From Glycine soja (taxonomy: Eukaryota; Streptophyta; Magnoliopsida; Fabales; Fabaceae): DNA of 64,000 nucleotides. Positions 34,201 to 45,634 of this stretch are shown piece by piece. How positions within the stretch are numbered: the stretch's first letter is position 1; each line of letters begins with the position of its first letter. The notes under the pieces are model-generated. The model did not search any database and had not been told where the DNA came from. It saw only the letters and a program-made list of their open reading frames with translations. Both the position numbers and the translations under genes were made by a program. The stretch is from assembly GCF_004193775.1 (NCBI RefSeq), contig NC_041006.1, positions 19,461,398-19,525,397 of the forward strand, written 5' to 3'.

Positions 34201-36950
34201 GTGTAGTCCTCTGATGGCGAGGACGTGCAGTTCTCTGATGGGGAGGACGTGTAGTCCTCTGAAGGCGATGAGGCGTAGTCCTCTGAAGGCGTGGACGTGT
34301 AGTCCTCTGAGGGCGAGGGCGTGCAGCCCTATGAAGGCGAGGACGTGTAGTCCTCTGAACATGAGGACGTGTAATCCTCAGAACATGAGGACGTGTAGCC
34401 CTCTGATGGTGAGGGCAAGTAGCCCTCTAAAGGTGAGGACGTGTAGTCCTCTAAAGGCGAGGACGTGTAGTCCTCTGAAGGCGTGGACGTGTAGTCCTCT
34501 AAAGGCGAGGGCGTGCAGCCCTATGAAGGCGAGGACGTGTAGCCCTCTGAAGGTGAGGACGTGTAGCCCTCTGATGGTTAGGGCAAGTAGCCCTCTAAAG
34601 GTGAGGACGTGCAGTCCTCTGAAGGCGAGGGCGTGTATCCCTCTGAAGCGACGATGTGTAGTCCTCTGAAGGCGAGGGCATGTAGCCCTTTGAAGGTGAG
34701 GGCGTGGAGCCCTCTAAAGGTGAGGACGTCTAGTCCTCTGAAGGCAAGGGCGTGTAGTCCTCTGAATGTGAGGACGTGTAGTCCTCTGAAGGCAAGGGCG
34801 TGTAGCCGTCGGAAGGTGAGGATGTGTAGTCCTCTGAAGGTGAGGAGGTGTAGTCCTCAGAAGGCGAGGACGTGTAGTCCTTTGAGGGCGAGGGTGTGCA
34901 GCCCTATGAAGGTGAGGACGTGCAGTCCTCTGAAGGCGAGGGCGTGTATCCCTCTGAAGCGACGATGTGTAGTCCTCTGAAGGCGAGGGCATGTAGCCCT
35001 TTGAAGGTGAGGGCGTGGAGCCCTCTAAAGGTGAGGACGTCTAGTCCTATGAAGGCAAGGGCGTGTAGTCCTCTGAATGTGAGGACGTGTAGTCCTCTGA
35101 AGGCAAGGGCGTGTAGCCGTCGGAAGGTGAGGATGTGTAGTCCTCTGAAGGTGAGGAGGTGTAGTCCTCAGAAGGCGAGGACGTGTAGTCCTTTGAGGGC
35201 GAGGGTGTGCAGCCCTATGAAGGTGAGGACGTGTAGTCCTCTGTAGGCGAGGGCGTGTAGTCCTCTGATGGCGAGGACGTGCAGTTCTCTGATGGGGAGG
35301 ACGTGTAGTCCTCTGAAGGCGATGAGGCGTAGTCCTCTGAAGGCGTGGACGTGTAGTCCTCTGAGGGCGAGGGCGTGCAGCCCTATGAAGGCGAGGACGT
35401 GTAGTCCTCTGAACATGAGGACGTGTAATCCTCAGAACATGAGGACGTGTAGCCCTCTGATGGTGAGGGCAAGTAGCCCTCTAAAGGTGAGGACGTGTAG
35501 TCCTCTAAAGGCGAGGACGTGTAGTCCTCTGAAGGCGTGGACGTGTAGTCCTCTAAAGGCGAGGGCGTGCAGCCCTATGAAGGCGAGGACGTGTAGCCCT
35601 CTGAAGGTGAGGACGTGTAGCCCTCTGATGGTTAGGGCAAGTAGCCCTCTAAAGGTGAGGACGTGCAGTCCTCTGAAGGCGAGGGCGTGTATCCCTCTGA
35701 AGCGACGATGTGTAGTCCTCTGAAGGCGAGGGCATGTAGCCCTTTGAAGGTGAGGGCGTGGAGCCCTCTAAAGGTGAGGACGTCTAGTCCTCTGAAGGCA
35801 AGGGCGTGTAGTCCTCTGAATGTGAGGACGTGTTGTCCTCTGAAGGCAAGGGCGTGTAGCCGTCGGAAGGTGAGGATGTGTAGTCCTCTGAAGGTGAGGA
35901 GGTGTAGTCCTCAGAAGGCGAGGACGTGTAGTCCTTTGAGGGTGAGGGCGTGCAGCCCTATGAAGGCAAGGACGTGTAGTCCTCTGTAGGCGAGGGCGTG
36001 TAGTCCTCTGATGGCGAGGACGTGCAGTTCCCTGATAGGGAGGACGTGTAGTCCTCTGAAGGCGAGGACGTGTAGTCCTCTGAAGGCGTGGACGTGTAGT
36101 CCAATAAAGGCAAGGGCGTGCAGCCCTTTGAAGGTGAGGACGTGTAGTTCTCTGAACGTGAGGACGTGTAGCCCTCTGATGGTGAGGGCAAGTAGCCCTC
36201 TGAAAATGAGGACGTGTAGCCCTCTGAAGGCAAGGGCGTCTATCCCTCTGAAGCGACGATGTGTACTCCTCTGAAGGCGAAGACATGTAGCCCTTTGAAG
36301 GTTAGGGCGAGTAGCCCTCTAAAGGTGAGGACGTCTAGTCCTCTGAAGGCAAGGGCGTGTAGTCCTCTTAAGGTGAGGACGTGTAGTCCTCTAAAGGTGA
36401 GGTCTTGCAGCCCTCTGAAGGCGAGGACGTGTAGTCCTCTAAAGGCAAGGACGTGTAGCCCTTTGAAGGTGAGGGCGTGTAGCCCTTCGAAGGCGAAGGT
36501 GTGTAGCCCTTTGAAGGTGACGACGTGAAGTCCTCTAAAGGCGAGGATGTGTAGTCCTCTGATGGCGAGGACGTGCAGTTCTCTGATGGGGAGGACGTGT
36601 AGTCCTCTGAAGGCGAGGACGTGTAGTCCTCTGAAGGCGAGGGCGGGCAACCCTTTGAAGGCGAGGACGTGTAGTCCTCTGAAGGTGAGGACGTGTAGCC
36701 CTCTGATGGGGAGGGCGTGTAGCCCTCTGAAGGCGAGGACGTGTAGTCCTCTGAAGGCGAGGACGTGTAACCCTCTGAAGGCGAGGATGTCTAGTCCTTT
36801 AAAGGCGAGGGCATGTAGCCGTTTGAAAGCGAGGGCGTGTAGCCCTCTAAAGGTGAGGACGTGTAGTCCCCTGAAGGCGTTGGCGTCTAGTCCTCTGAAG
36901 GTGAGGACGTGTAGTCCTCTAAAGGCGAGGGCGTGAAGTACCTCGAAGTG
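28260..36950. repeat. 24-bp minisatellite, about 360 units, hairpin-forming
   Basis: The unit is GAGGRC-GTGTA-GYCCTC plus TGAAGGY: a 6-bp inverted repeat around a 5-nt loop, then a 7-nt spacer. Where the left arm is GAGGAC the right arm is usually GTCCTC, and where it is GAGGGC the right arm is usually GCCCTC, so paired positions change together. Because 24 is a multiple of three, one plus frame (TCSPLKAR-type octapeptides) and all minus frames stay open for long stretches. These ORFs are a by-product of the repeat. The same unit occurs about five times in C at 48390-48505, so B's array is a local expansion. Confidence 0.95.
32380..35973. repeat. 743-bp higher-order repeats in the minisatellite
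   Basis: A marker unit that is 1 nt short (GAAGCGACGATG) recurs with the same neighbours. Equivalent points lie at 32380, 33123, 33866 and 34609 (exactly 743 bp each), then 34920 and 35663 (again 743). The 34609-34920 step is 311. Note 743 = 31x24-1 and 311 = 13x24-1. The blocks starting at 33866 and 34920 share private variants for most of 1 kb (offset 1,054), marking the latest duplication. Earlier, looser copies begin near 30703 and 31661. Confidence 0.9.
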
Positions 36951-36954
36951 TAGT

Positions 36955-37848
36955 GCCTCTTTTGGTTTTAAACGTGGTTAAAGCGCGAAAGATCGGTTGG
37001 ATTTTATTCTAACAGAGATTAAAAGTTATTACAACTCAAATGATCGGTAGAAATTCATTGTTATTATTGATTAGGCGAGAAAACGGCTTAAATAATTGGT
37101 TAATGCACGTCAAAAGGGGGCACGGAAAGCGAACGAAATAAAAATAAAAGCATACGAAACAATTGGGGATCACTAAGGGCACATAGAATGAATTGAAAGG
37201 TTCGATTTCGGGAAGTTACCGGTTGAAGATCGAAAAACGACGAAGAACGATGAAGAACGGTGGAAAATCTTCACGAAATCGCTTACAGAAACGTCTCGGA
37301 AGCGTTACAGAAGCGTCTTGGCTTGGATTTTCTTCATGGAAACAATTTTTCTTACTAATATCAAGAAAATTCTAAATATTAGAAGGGTTGAACGAAATTA
37401 CTCTGCCCTCTTTTCCCTATTTATAGGGGAAAAGAGGTAGGTGGTATGGTTGCTTCCACCAGAAGGCACCACTTTCTTTTGGAACACCCTGGAAGGCCAA
37501 TGTGGGCATGGTTGCTATTTGCACACCCGTTTTTACTAAATACACCCCCTTTTACCTTTTTTGATGATTCTTTGTTTCGTAACGTTACAGAACTTTACGG
37601 ATTACGTAACGACACTTGTTTTCTTTCCGTAATGTCGTGAAACTTTACGGATTATGCAAAAATCCCGTCTTTGACTTCTGGAATGTTGTGGAACTTTACG
37701 GATTGCGCAACAATGCTTCCTTTCGACTTCCGGCATGTTGCGGAACTTCACGTGTTGCCTAACGATGAGTGTTAAGTACCTCGAAGTGGTCAAGCGAAGG
37801 TTGCATTCCACCAAACAAATGGTCCCCGAACGAAATTAGGGTATGACA
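36955..37848 (-). repeat. 5' LTR of element B, truncated
   Basis: It matches the distal 0.9 kb of the 3' LTR, beginning at the point equivalent to about 23329. The missing part would contain the LTR end next to the primer site. The junction with the minisatellite shares the short sequence CCTCT, compatible with a microhomology-mediated deletion. Confidence 0.85.
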
Positions 37849-38804
37849 GCTGGGATGACCTTAAGAGGGTGTTCTTGGAGAAATTCTTCCCTGCATCTAG
37901 GACCACTGCCATCAAAAAAGACATTTCAGGCATCAGGCAACTTAGTGGAGAGAGCTTGTATGAGTATTGGGAAAGATTTAAGAAATTGTGTGCAAGCTGT
38001 CCTCACCACCAGATTTCTGAGCAACTTCTTCTTCAATATTTCTATGAGGGACTTAGCAATATGGAGAGGAGTATGATATATGCTGCCAGTGGTGGAGCTC
38101 TTGGTGATATGACCCCTCCTGAGGCTAGGAATTTGATTGAGAAGATGGCTTCCAACTCCCAACAATTCAATGCAAGAAATGATGCTATTGTTCTTAGAGG
38201 AGTCCATGAGGTGGCCACAGATTCATCTTCATCTACTGAAAATAAAAAGTTTGAAGGGAAACTTGATGCCTTGGTCAACCTAGTAACTCAGCTTGCCATG
38301 AATCAGAAATCTACACCTGTTGCAAGAGTCTGTGGTCTATGTTCTTCTGCAGATCACCATACAGATCTCTGCCCTTCTTTGCAGCAATCTGGAGTCAATG
38401 AGAAACCTGAAGCTTATGCTAAAAACATTTATAATAGACCTCCTCAGCAGCAAAACCAACAACAATAGAATAATTATGACCTCTCAAGCAATAGATACAA
38501 TCCAGGTTGGAGGAATCATACAAATCTGAGATGGACAAGTCCTCCACAACAACAACAACCTATCCCTCCATTTCAGAATGCTGCTGGTCCAAGCAAGCCA
38601 TATGTTCCTCCTCCAATACATCAGCAGCAACGACAATAGTCATAACAAAGACAACAAGCAACTGAGGTTCCTCCTGAACCTTCCTTAGATGAGTTAGTGA
38701 GACAAATGACCATCCAGAATATGCAATTTCAGCAAGAGACAAGAGCCTCCATTCAGAGTCTGACAAATCAGATGGGGCAGATGACTACTTAGATAAACCA
38801 AGCT
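37849..38804 (+). pseudogene. Athila-type gag, 3' part
   Basis: After the target-site copy, the frame resumes with WDDLKRVFLEKFFPAS, then SLYEYWERFKKLCASCPHHQ and YFYEGLSNMERSMI. A CCHC knuckle, CGLCSSADHHTDLC, follows near 38332. Stops appear at 38466, 38637 and later, and the Gln-rich tail runs to 38804 where element C inserted (left target-site candidate AAGCT, 38800-38804). Confidence 0.85.
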
Positions 38805-40332
38805 TGTCGCAACATGCCCTTTTGCGGACGAGCGAGGCGAGGCTCACAGGTGCGCTTTCCAAAGGAGGAAAGATGCACGGAGTCGCCACCAACATTTATT
38901 TGTGGAAAACGTCGGGAAAACCGAAGGAAACCGGTCAAAATGAAAATTCTAAGTTCGGGAGTTGTATTTACGTTTGAGGAAGGTATTAGCACCTCTCACG
39001 TTTGTCTCAAAGGACAACAACCTATTTTTTAGAATTGTGGAAATTGTGTTACCTTAACTTTATTTCTTTTTATTTTTTGAGGTCAACAAAAGCGGGGCTT
39101 TTGCTCCTACGTACCCTCTATCGAAGAGGAAATCAGACCTACGTAGTTCTTTCTTAAAAGGTGATCATTTTAAGGCGTTGGACCTTAAAAATGATCCATT
39201 TACTTGATAAGGAAAACTGAAATGATAAACTTTCAAACCCCATTTAGTGACCTTTTTTGTGGACGAGCTTGACTAGGCGAGTTGATTTTAGCCTTAGTTT
39301 CACTTTAGTTATTAGTCAAATCGATTAAGAATGAGAAATCCCAAAGAGAAAACGTCCGATTGATTTTTTCGCTTTATTTTACTAAAAGGTATTTTTTGAT
39401 TATTATAAAATTATTTTACCTCTTTTTTGATTTCCAACGTGGTTACAGCACGACCGAACGGTCGGAATTCTTTTTAACAGAAATTAATGGATATTACAAA
39501 TCAAATGATCGGTGGAAATTTATTTTATTTTTGGACTAGGCGATAAATGACTTAAATAAATGACTGACGCACGTGAAAAGGGGGTACGGAAAGTAAATGA
39601 AAACGAGAATAAAAATGCATGAAACAAAATGTGGACCACCACAGGTACATAGAATGAATTGAAAAGCTCGGTTTGAGGTACTTACCAGTTGAAGACTGAA
39701 GAAAACGAAGAACGAACGATGAATGTTGAAGAACGGTTGAAAATCTTCGCGTAATTACTCACGGAAAAGTTACGGAAACGTTACGGAAGCGCCTCAGCTT
39801 GGATTTTCTTCACGGAAACAATTTTCCTCAACAATTTCGAGAGAATAAGAAGTGCCAAGATGGCTGAACCCCTTTCCTCTTCACTCCTTCCCCTATTTAT
39901 AGCAAAATAGGGGAGGAGCTTGCCACCCAGCTCGCCCAGGCGAGCAAGGTTGCTTCCTCCAGAAGCAACGGCCTTCTGGAGGAAGAAACTGGAAGGCCCA
40001 AGTGGGCCTGATTGCTATTTGTACCCCTTTTTTTACTAAATGCACCCCCCTTCTACTCTTTTTGGTAATTCTTTTTCCGTAACGTTACGAAACTTTACGA
40101 ATTTTGTAACGACACCTATTTTCTTTCCGTAATGTTACGAATCCTCACGGATCACTTATTTACTCTTTTTTAGCTTTCGAAGAAGTTACGGAAACTCACG
40201 GATTGTGCAAAAACACCTCATTTTGGTTTTCGCCACGTTACGAAATTTCACGGATGCCAAGTATCTCAAAGAGGACGATCAAAGGTTGCATATCATCAAG
40301 TAATAATCCCCGGATGAAATTAGGGTATGACA
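38805..40332 (-). repeat. 3' LTR of element C
   Basis: 1,528 bp, TGTCGCAACATGCCC to GGGTATGACA. It has the hairpin CAAAAGCGGGGCTTTTG near 39088 and a TATA region inside an inverted repeat near 39889-39913. Confidence 0.9.
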
Positions 40333-40539
40333 GTTGCCCCTCTTTACTTACCTTTTATCAAAGATAAGAGGAAAGCAAGGATAAGACACTGATTTCGTCC
40401 GTCTTGCCCTTTCCGTGATTAGTCTATGACACAAAGTCTCGTGATAAACTGACAACAAAGTCTCGTGATAGAAATGGATAACGTAACGGAGCAATTCTTG
40501 TGTGATTACAATAAAGTTTAAGAGTGCACGCATACTTTA
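40333..40539 (-). other. Polypurine tract and proximal 3' region of C
   Basis: The minus strand reads GTAAGTAAAGAGGGGCAAC at the LTR edge. The next ~80 bp match element B (to the CACTGATTTCGT segment), after which the two diverge completely. Confidence 0.75.
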
Positions 40540-41415
40540 TCATCTTTTCAGTATTATTTTAATCCATCACTTGTTTTTTTTATTTTATTCATTATCCCCT
40601 TAGGCACTATGCATGAAGATATAACAAATACTAATAACCAATAAACCATTTCTCTGGAAAGTTTAATATACTTGTACAACGTGCCTCTTTGAAAAGTAAG
40701 CCCAGTAGTTAACCTACACCAGGTGATCTTTGCATACTACTTTTGAATTAGGTGCAAACATTCAAAATCTAAAAAAAAAGAAAAAGAATTTAATTAGAAC
40801 AGACTGAGAAAAAAAGAATTATACCGCCATCTGATCATATATTTGTCATATATAATAAAATTTGATTGCCTCAAAAGTTATATTATTTGTAATTAGTTAA
40901 TAGTGTAAAAAAAATTATATTAAAAAGAGAGGTATATTTGGAAAGGGAAAGTTGAGATTGGAGAAGGTTTAATTACCTGGTTGTCATTACGGGCGAGGCA
41001 TTTATGAAGGATTTTGCCTTCAAGGGCTTGGCTTTCTTGGATGATGAGGTGCTCATAATACTGTGCAAGTCGAGTCTGACCTTGCTTGTTCACCATTAAC
41101 ATCAATCTCATCCCCATTCAGTTTCGATCCACACGCATCCAACTCTCTTTTATTCAAGAATCAATCAATGTTGCATTTAATTAAGTGATCAATACATTTT
41201 TGTTTTGTTTTGTTTAACCATATTATTTTAATATGCATACTTTTTTCTACCTTAGACCCGACCATCATCCTTTCACACAAAGTCTTGTCTCTACTCCTTC
41301 TTTTTTTTTCTGCACAACACAAAACAAAATACAAACAACAACAAGAACAACAAATATAATATACATATAGACATTTGGCAAAGGAATCAATCGGGAAAAT
41401 AACAAAGATCACATT
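40540..41415 (-). other. Segment carrying a host-gene fragment, edges approximate
   Basis: Unlike its flanks, this stretch has no counterpart in element B. It comprises intron-like AT-rich DNA (40540-40976), an exon (40977-41117) and upstream sequence that would include the gene's 5' UTR/promoter (41118-41415). I could not identify target-site duplications, terminal inverted repeats or Helitron ends, so how it arrived is open. Confidence 0.5.
40977..41117 (-). pseudogene. First exon of an AP-4 complex sigma-subunit-like gene, isolated fragment
   Basis: The minus strand encodes 47 codons with MVNKQGQTRLAQYYE, ALEGKI and KCLARND, the N-terminus of the AP-4 sigma adaptin, a small subunit of the trans-Golgi AP-4 coat (known family identity, recalled not searched). 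The exon ends CAG followed by GTAATT, a canonical donor, in phase 0. No further exons follow, because the next sequence is intron-like and then retrotransposon. There is no stop, but several residues differ from the typical N-terminus (for example MGMRLML and EHLIIQESQ), suggesting decay after capture. It cannot make a functional subunit. AP-1/2/3 sigma subunits are less likely because the KQGQTRLAQYY core is AP-4-like. Confidence 0.8.
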
Positions 41416-41419
41416 TCCC

Positions 41420-42447
41420 AGTCAAGAGGATCCGCCCTTGACGATGAAAAACTCTGGAGAATGGAGGATTTCACTAGAGGGTCCTCATTAGTCAATCACG
41501 AGGCATAGCTCCAAACTCTTTGGGTGGAGGATGCATGAACGAAAATGCAATTCATGGGGCTCCGAAAAAAAGGCGAGGATGGAGGATTGCACTAGAGGGT
41601 CCTCACTAGTCAATCATGAAGCATAGCTCCAAACTCTTTGGGTGGAGGATGCATGAACAAAAACGCAATTCATGGGGCTCCGAATAAGATTGGAGAATGG
41701 AGAATTGGCGAACAGCGCTAGGCAATCAATTCGCGGGGCTCCAGACTCAATGGTGGAGGACGCATGAACAGTGCTAGGCAATCAATTCATGGGTCTCCGT
41801 ATAAGATTGAGAATGTAGAATTGGCGAACAACGCTAGGCAATCAATTCGCGGGGCTCCAGACTCGATGGTGGAGGACGCATGAACAGCGCTAGGCAATCA
41901 ATTCATGGGTCTTCGAATAAGATTGGAGAATGGAGAATTGGCGAACAGCGCTAGGCAATCAATTCGCGGGGCTCCAGACTTGATGGTGGAGGACGCATGA
42001 ACAGTGCTAGGCAATCAATTCATGGGGCTCCGAAAAAGATTGGAGAATGGAGAATTGGCGAACAGCGCTAGGCAATCAATTCGCGGGGATCCAGACTCAA
42101 TCATGGAGGACGCATGAACAGTGCTAGGCAATCAATTCACGGGGCTCCAGACTCGATGGTGGAGGACGCATGAACAGCGCTAGGCAATCAATTCATGGGT
42201 CTCCGAATAAGATTGGAGAATGGAGAATTGGCGAACAGCGCTAGGCAATCAATTCGCGGGGCTCCAGACTCGACGGTGGGGGACGCATGAACAACGTTAG
42301 GCAATCAATTCATGGGTCTCCGAATAAGATTGGAGAATGGAGAATTGGCGAACAGCGCTAGGCAATCAATTCGCGGGGCTCCAGACTCGATGGTGGAGGA
42401 CGCATGAACAGCGCTAGGCAATCAATTCATGGGTCTCCGAATAAGAT
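41420..42447. repeat. 117-bp tandem repeat with a ~58-bp sub-period
   Basis: TCGCGGGG-type landmarks at 41731, 41847, 41964, 42081, 42254 and 42371 are 116-117 bp apart, with a 56-bp half-step at 42137. Each unit has GCTAGGCAATCAATTC twice. The first two units (41420-41690) are a ~120-bp variant with CACTAGAGGGTCCTCA. It occupies the position where element B has unrelated ~65-bp repeats. Confidence 0.9.
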
Positions 42448-42639
42448 TTGTTGGTAGGACTGAACGGTCCACCGGGTTTTTCCACCTAAAAAGGCGAACC
42501 TGCTTTTTGCAAAGAAAAAATAAATCATTCGCGAGAGCACCATATCTTAGAGAAACAATATATTCATGCCAAGTGTAATCTTCCTTGTAACCGAAAATGA
42601 AGGGCAGGATGTCAACATTTAGCTTTTAAATGAACATGC

Positions 42640-45630
42640 AGGGGAAACATCGGGTTAAGCTGAAATTGGGAATAAATCGCTCATAGCGTATAAAAACTCA
42701 CACAGGCAAGTGTTTTACCCTAATCCCAAACCATAACTGCACCATGACTTTATTTTGCACACGATTTCCTATCGAATCAAAGATCAAAAATACGATCATG
42801 GACCAATGAGATTTTCTCGAGGGTAGTGTTTTGGAGAGAAAGCTGAGTGTTTTGGTCTTTTCCTTTTATGTGGGGCGGGATATCGCCAGTCGAGAACAGC
42901 GATTCGAAAGGAAGAGACACCGAAAATGGGTCTTCCTTTGCCGGCAGTCAATTATCTTGCCGACAATTCATTTGGTCTGAAGATTTCCTGTTCTCTTTCT
43001 TTCATTGATCGAGAATTACTCTGTTTTCCTCCGATCTTTTCCTTTTTACTTTCTCCCGACCTTTGATCGAGAATCCTTCTTCTCCTTTTGTTTTCATTTT
43101 TTTTCTTTTCTTTCTATTTCTTCCTTTTCTTTCTTTTCACTTCTTCCTTTCCTTTCTTTGGGAAATCGGGTTTTAGCATTCTATTTGCTCTCCCTTGAGG
43201 AGATTCCGTTGTCCTTTGCTTCGGGGGAAAGGATGAGGATTCTTTTGATAGGCCAAGGTTCAAAAAAGTCTAAGGTTGTGTTTCAATGGGGTCTTTTATC
43301 GTGGGAACCCAATCTTGATATCTGTGGCAAAACAAATTTGGGTGTCAAGGCATCGATCTCGGACCGAACTCCCATATTACTCCACAAGGCACGCGTGACA
43401 ATGATGATTTGAAAACAACGTGCAAAATTAGTCATGGCTACAGCCAAGTGGGCACTCAAGCATCCCGTTTATGGCATTGTGATACTACGGTTGGGAATTT
43501 ACACAAACAGACCCAACGTTTCCAAGTTATGTTCTTTCATCAATTCAATGAATTCATCCATTCTTATCTCGGTTATTCCGGAAAATAAACTCTTAGCGTC
43601 AGTCCCTTGTTTCTAGAAGATACGTTTGCTCTTTATGAATGATTTATGCTTCCTAACTATAACATGTCGACCTTCGAGGTCTTTCTTTCTTTTTCCTTTT
43701 TGTTTCATTTTTATATTCACAAAATCATACACCTATGGCCCTCTACGAGGAAAACCTTTTTTGTACACCTACATTCTTATACACGACAAACTTTTTCTGT
43801 ACACGCATTGGAACTCTTTCTCTTTACGTCACTCGGTCTATATACAAGACCCTATTTATGTTCAAAGATTTTTTTCGTTTTTCCCAACACACACCTATGG
43901 TTCATACAAAAGTTTCTTTATACACATTCGTTGCTCACACATACAAGAATTTCTCTCCACACATCACTTACACACACAAAAACCTTCTATACACATTTCC
44001 CTTTTAAAACATTTTTCTTTTTCTTTATATACGTAGACATTTTATTCACAACACTTCTTTCTTTTTTATCATGATTTTGGTTTATTTTATTTTTAGGACG
44101 ACGTTCCTAAATGGCAAAATTCTACGCGATTTTGGAATAAAACAAAAGATAGCATACAAATGATAAATGATGGAACATACGAATTTGGGGATCCCACGGT
44201 CATGTGGCTCCGCATGCCCCCGGACTCTTGGGTCATGGTAACAAAAGGTGGGGTGGTCGACAAAAGCAGAGCTTTTGCTCCTACGTATCCTCAATTTGTG
44301 ATAAGGAACTTAGACCTACGTAGTTCTTGATAACTGTGAGACTAAAAATAGTCTCAGTGTTTTCTTCACTAAAATGCGAACATGCTTTAGTAAAGAGACA
44401 AAAATTCCAACTGATCAGAGCAACATATGCTTCTTTTTTTTATGAAAAACGATGTGTCTATCGGGGAAGGAGAGTATGCTGATGAAAATTTCTCGTAACC
44501 ATAAATGAGATTTTGGATGTTAGCATTTCGTTTCTAAACGACCATTTAGAGGAAACATCGGGTCCAACAAAAATAGGAGAAAATCACTCAAAGTGTATCA
44601 ATCTCACACAGGTAAGTGTTTTATCCTAATTCCTAACCATATATATGTCATGACTTGATTTTGCAAATCATTTCCTATCAAATCAAAGATTACATGCGTG
44701 ATCATGGATCAATAGGACTTATTTTGGGAATGGTTTTTAGGTGGGGAATTTGGCTTTGAGTGTTTTTGCCTTTTCCTTTTCTGTTTTTGTTTAGTGCGTG
44801 GCGAGAAAGTCGCTAGCGCACAGGATTTTGTCGGCAATCAAAGGGAGAGGACCACTTTAGGTCGTGGTTTCCTTTTTCTTGTTTACTTGGTGACAATTAT
44901 GTATTGTTCAGATATTGTCTGGTCCAAAGACCTTTCTGGACGTTTCTTCTGTTTTCTTCCGATCCTTGATCGAGAATTTTCTTTCCTTTTTTTTGCTTTC
45001 TCCCACTCTTTGATTGGGGAATTCTCTTTCTTTTTTCTTTCTCCCCCTCTCTGATTGGGAATTTTCTCTTTTTGCCTTCTTCCGATTCTTTTGATTAGGA
45101 ATTTTCTCCTTTTCTCTCTTTTTTTGTTTTCTTCCGAGGGCAAGGATTGACATCCTCACCCTAGGTCAAGGTTTATGATAAGTTGGGATTTTGGCTCAAG
45201 GCTTGTAGAACGGCTGGTCATGATATATGTCAGGTTTTGGCCAGCGGTTCGGGGATAAAGGGGATGTCCCACATTATTTCCATGATGTAAATGCAACAAT
45301 GATGATTAGGAAATTTTATGCAAAACTGGTCATGCATGCACCCATGTGGACACTCAAGCATCAAGGTTTTTATGTTCTTTTATCAAATCATGCATTCATC
45401 CGAGTCCATTTTGGGCATTCGACAAACTTTTCACAACAATTACCCTTCAAATGTGTACACACATTTTTTTTTCAAAAACTGGTTAAGATCAGTAAAATCT
45501 TTCAAAGAAAAGTTGGAAATTATCTCTTTTCACAAGCATGTTGTTTTTTAGCTAGACAACTTTTTATTATTATTATATTTTTTTTTATTATTTTTCTTTC
45601 TATTTTTTCTTCTTCTTATTCTTTTCTTGC
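42640..45630. repeat. Diverged ~1-kb duplicate modules in C 3' region
   Basis: 42640-43620 and 44580-45630 share, in order, CTCACACAGG, the TTTTATTTTGCA/TTGATTTTGCA segment, pyrimidine-rich blocks, GGTCAAGG-like text and ACAATGATGATT...GTGGGCACTCAAGCATC. The second copy matches element B (25850-26880) better. Between them, 43630-44240 is T-rich low-complexity sequence with no credible gene. Confidence 0.7.
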
Positions 45631-45634
45631 TCGC

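Larger units (their letters stand above)
22509..37848 (-). mobile_element. Element B: Tat-type deletion derivative filled with a minisatellite
   Basis: The termini are TGTCACAACATACCC (22509) and GGGTATGACA (37848), flanked by GCTGG at 22504-22508 and 37849-37853. From left: complete 3' LTR (22509-24253), polypurine tract, about 4 kb of 3' non-coding modules, an 8.7-kb minisatellite, then a 5' LTR lacking its inner part. There is no primer site, gag or pol. One deletion joining the minisatellite to the middle of the 5' LTR would remove all of these. The element can neither prime nor encode replication. Confidence 0.88.

Noticed and set aside
28249..36936. Dozens of long overlapping ORFs on both strands in the minisatellite
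   Set aside because: The 24-bp period keeps frames open. The octapeptide repeats lack conserved starts or any domain, and length tracks the array, not a gene.
28260..36950. CRISPR-like array because of short regular repeats
   Set aside because: No unique spacers: unit and spacer are both repeated, and the context is a plant retrotransposon.
43626..44074. Overlapping ORFs rich in Phe, Thr and His
   Set aside because: Low-complexity pyrimidine-rich DNA in a non-coding 3' region; not conserved in the related copies.
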